The notes below the pieces were generated by a model that was not told where the DNA came from, did no database searches, and saw only the letters and a program-made list of their open reading frames with translations. This document shows, piece after piece, positions 22,917 to 23,812 of a stretch of DNA of 23,812 nt. The position numbers and the translations under genes are program-made. Source of the DNA: Clostridia bacterium (GTDB lineage: Bacteria > Bacillota > Clostridia > Peptostreptococcales > Anaerovoracaceae); assembly GCA_900754795.1 (NCBI GenBank), contig CAAEEA010000075.1:1-23812 (forward strand), read 5' to 3'. Each line of letters opens with the position of its first letter. Position 1 is the stretch's first letter.

Positions 22917-23812
22917 ATGAAGCTTACCGTAGAAGACGTCTGCAACTTCCCCGAGTTTTCCAATCTCAAAATCATCGCGGGGAGAGGCGGCATCAACAAT
23001 ACAGTTGATAAATGCGGCATACTGGATTACGAGTTCGTTGACGGGGTCAGGGAAAAGTGGTACAGTACTAATTTCCGTCAGGATAATATGATCGTCGTCA
23101 CAAGCTTTCTTTACGCCAAAGACAACGAATATCTGATCCTGGACGCGGTCAAAAATCTCGCCTCCAGAAAATGCAGCGGGCTTATAATCAAAAACATCTT
23201 TCATCTGCCTATCCACGAAAATGTCATCAGGTACGCCGATACGATGAATTTTCCGCTGATACTGGCAGAGGGAAGCGATATACATTTCGAGGATCTTATA
23301 ATTCTCATCAATGAAAGGGTTAAGCACTATTCTTCACTCCATTACAGGGAGAGCAAAGTAGACGAGATACTGAGGTGCTCCGACCCGGAGACATGCGAAA
23401 GACTCATATATGATATAAATCCCACTTTCCAGACGGATATGATCGCAATGTATTTTGAACCTGCGGGAGAGTTTTCCGGGGATGATTATCTGAAGCTTGA
23501 AGAGGAGATATCGAAAGACGACACGCTGAAGGCCTCCGACTCGATGTTTTATTACAAAGGCGGGTTTTTTGTGATTCATTCAAGGGAAATGTTCCAGACC
23601 GTTGATCCGGAAAAACTCTGCGCGCCTCTAATGGCCATGTTCGGAGAAAAAACAGGAGATTTTCGCATAGGAATAAGCTCGGTGCATCATCTCCTGTGGC
23701 AGATGAAAAACTGCTTTGAGGAAAGCCGCTACGCGGCCAGCCTGACCGAAAAAGGAAGGTACAGGCTCTACGAGGGGCTGGGGATCTACAAGATTATTCT
23801 TCCTTACTGCGA
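22917..23812 (+). CDS. PucR-family transcriptional regulator (partial, cut by window end)
   Basis: 298 codons are present and the frame is still open at the last base. Residues about 1-125 match the PucR N-terminal ligand-sensing domain, including MKLTVEDVCNFPEFSNLKI, the GGINNTVDKCGILDY segment, IVVTSFLYAKD and KCSGLIIKNI. Residues about 150-298 resemble the CdaR/GGDEF-like middle domain (GDFRIGISSVHHLLWQMKNCFEESRYAA). The C-terminal PucR-type helix-turn-helix would lie beyond the window. In characterised members the family controls purine, proline or amino-acid catabolic genes in response to metabolites. CGGAGGAAAAA precedes the start. It diverges from the aminotransferase gene, its likely target. 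Confidence 0.85.
   Translation, partial: MKLTVEDVCNFPEFSNLKIIAGRGGINNTVDKCGILDYEFVDGVREKWYSTNFRQDNMIVVTSFLYAKDNEYLILDAVKNLASRKCSGLIIKNIFHLPIHENVIRYADTMNFPLILAEGSDIHFEDLIILINERVKHYSSLHYRESKVDEILRCSDPETCERLIYDINPTFQTDMIAMYFEPAGEFSGDDYLKLEEEISKDDTLKASDSMFYYKGGFFVIHSREMFQTVDPEKLCAPLMAMFGEKTGDFRIGISSVHHLLWQMKNCFEESRYAASLTEKGRYRLYEGLGIYKIILPYC

Overview
The window reads as a stretch of a Gram-positive anaerobe's chromosome, most likely Clostridia (Eubacteriales). This is inferred from AGGAGG-type ribosome binding sites, heavy AGA/AGG and ATA codon use at moderate GC, the radC-mreBCD-PBP2-minD gene order, and a PucR-type regulator and PycA-type pyruvate carboxylase of Firmicutes style. The exact family cannot be fixed from the sequence. 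I see no rRNA, tRNA, CRISPR array, insertion sequence or prophage. Almost everything is housekeeping, and the interest lies in odd gene details and one structured intergenic region.

Layout. (1) 129-8210, plus strand: a promoter, then radC, mreB, mreC, mreD, mrdA (PBP2), minD and a MATE transporter, tightly packed or overlapping and closed by a strong bidirectional hairpin. This is the cell-elongation (Rod) cluster. minC, normally between the PBP/mre genes and minD, is absent, and PBP2 carries an internal duplication. (2) 8226-9137, minus: a D-2-hydroxyacid dehydrogenase with its own promoter. (3) 9216-12285, plus: rph, rdgB, a YihY/BrkB membrane protein and a glycerophosphodiester phosphodiesterase, probably one operon. 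(4) 12276-14069, minus: a signal-peptide-less Amidase_3 protein and then a SAM methyltransferase, the latter with its own promoter inside the terminator hairpin that separates them. (5) 14155-14974, plus: a hypothetical protein with a PD-(D/E)XK-like C-terminal domain. (6) 14975-15349: about 375 bases without a convincing gene, holding six copies of a GGTCGG/CCGACC core arranged as inverted repeats, seven A-runs, and the typA promoter. (7) 15350-21560, plus: typA, an mscS-type channel and pyruvate carboxylase, closed by a bidirectional terminator. (8) 21583-23812: a minus-strand aminotransferase divergent from a PucR-family regulator that runs off the window end. Two AT-rich palindromes lie between their promoters.

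How the genes work together. Region 1 builds and positions the lateral-wall synthesis machinery: MreB filaments, the MreC/MreD membrane scaffold and the PBP2 transpeptidase, with a Min-type ATPase. Region 3 joins RNA 3'-end processing (RNase PH) and nucleotide-pool cleaning (RdgB) to two membrane or lipid-related proteins. Region 7 groups a ribosome-associated GTPase, an osmotic safety valve and the anaplerotic oxaloacetate-forming enzyme. Region 8 looks like a local regulator with its target.

Promoters show a recurring style: TTGTAN, a 17-base spacer, then TATAAT, TAAAAT or TACAAT, often with a TGn extension. The best candidate for something undescribed is the repeat-rich region at 14975-15285.
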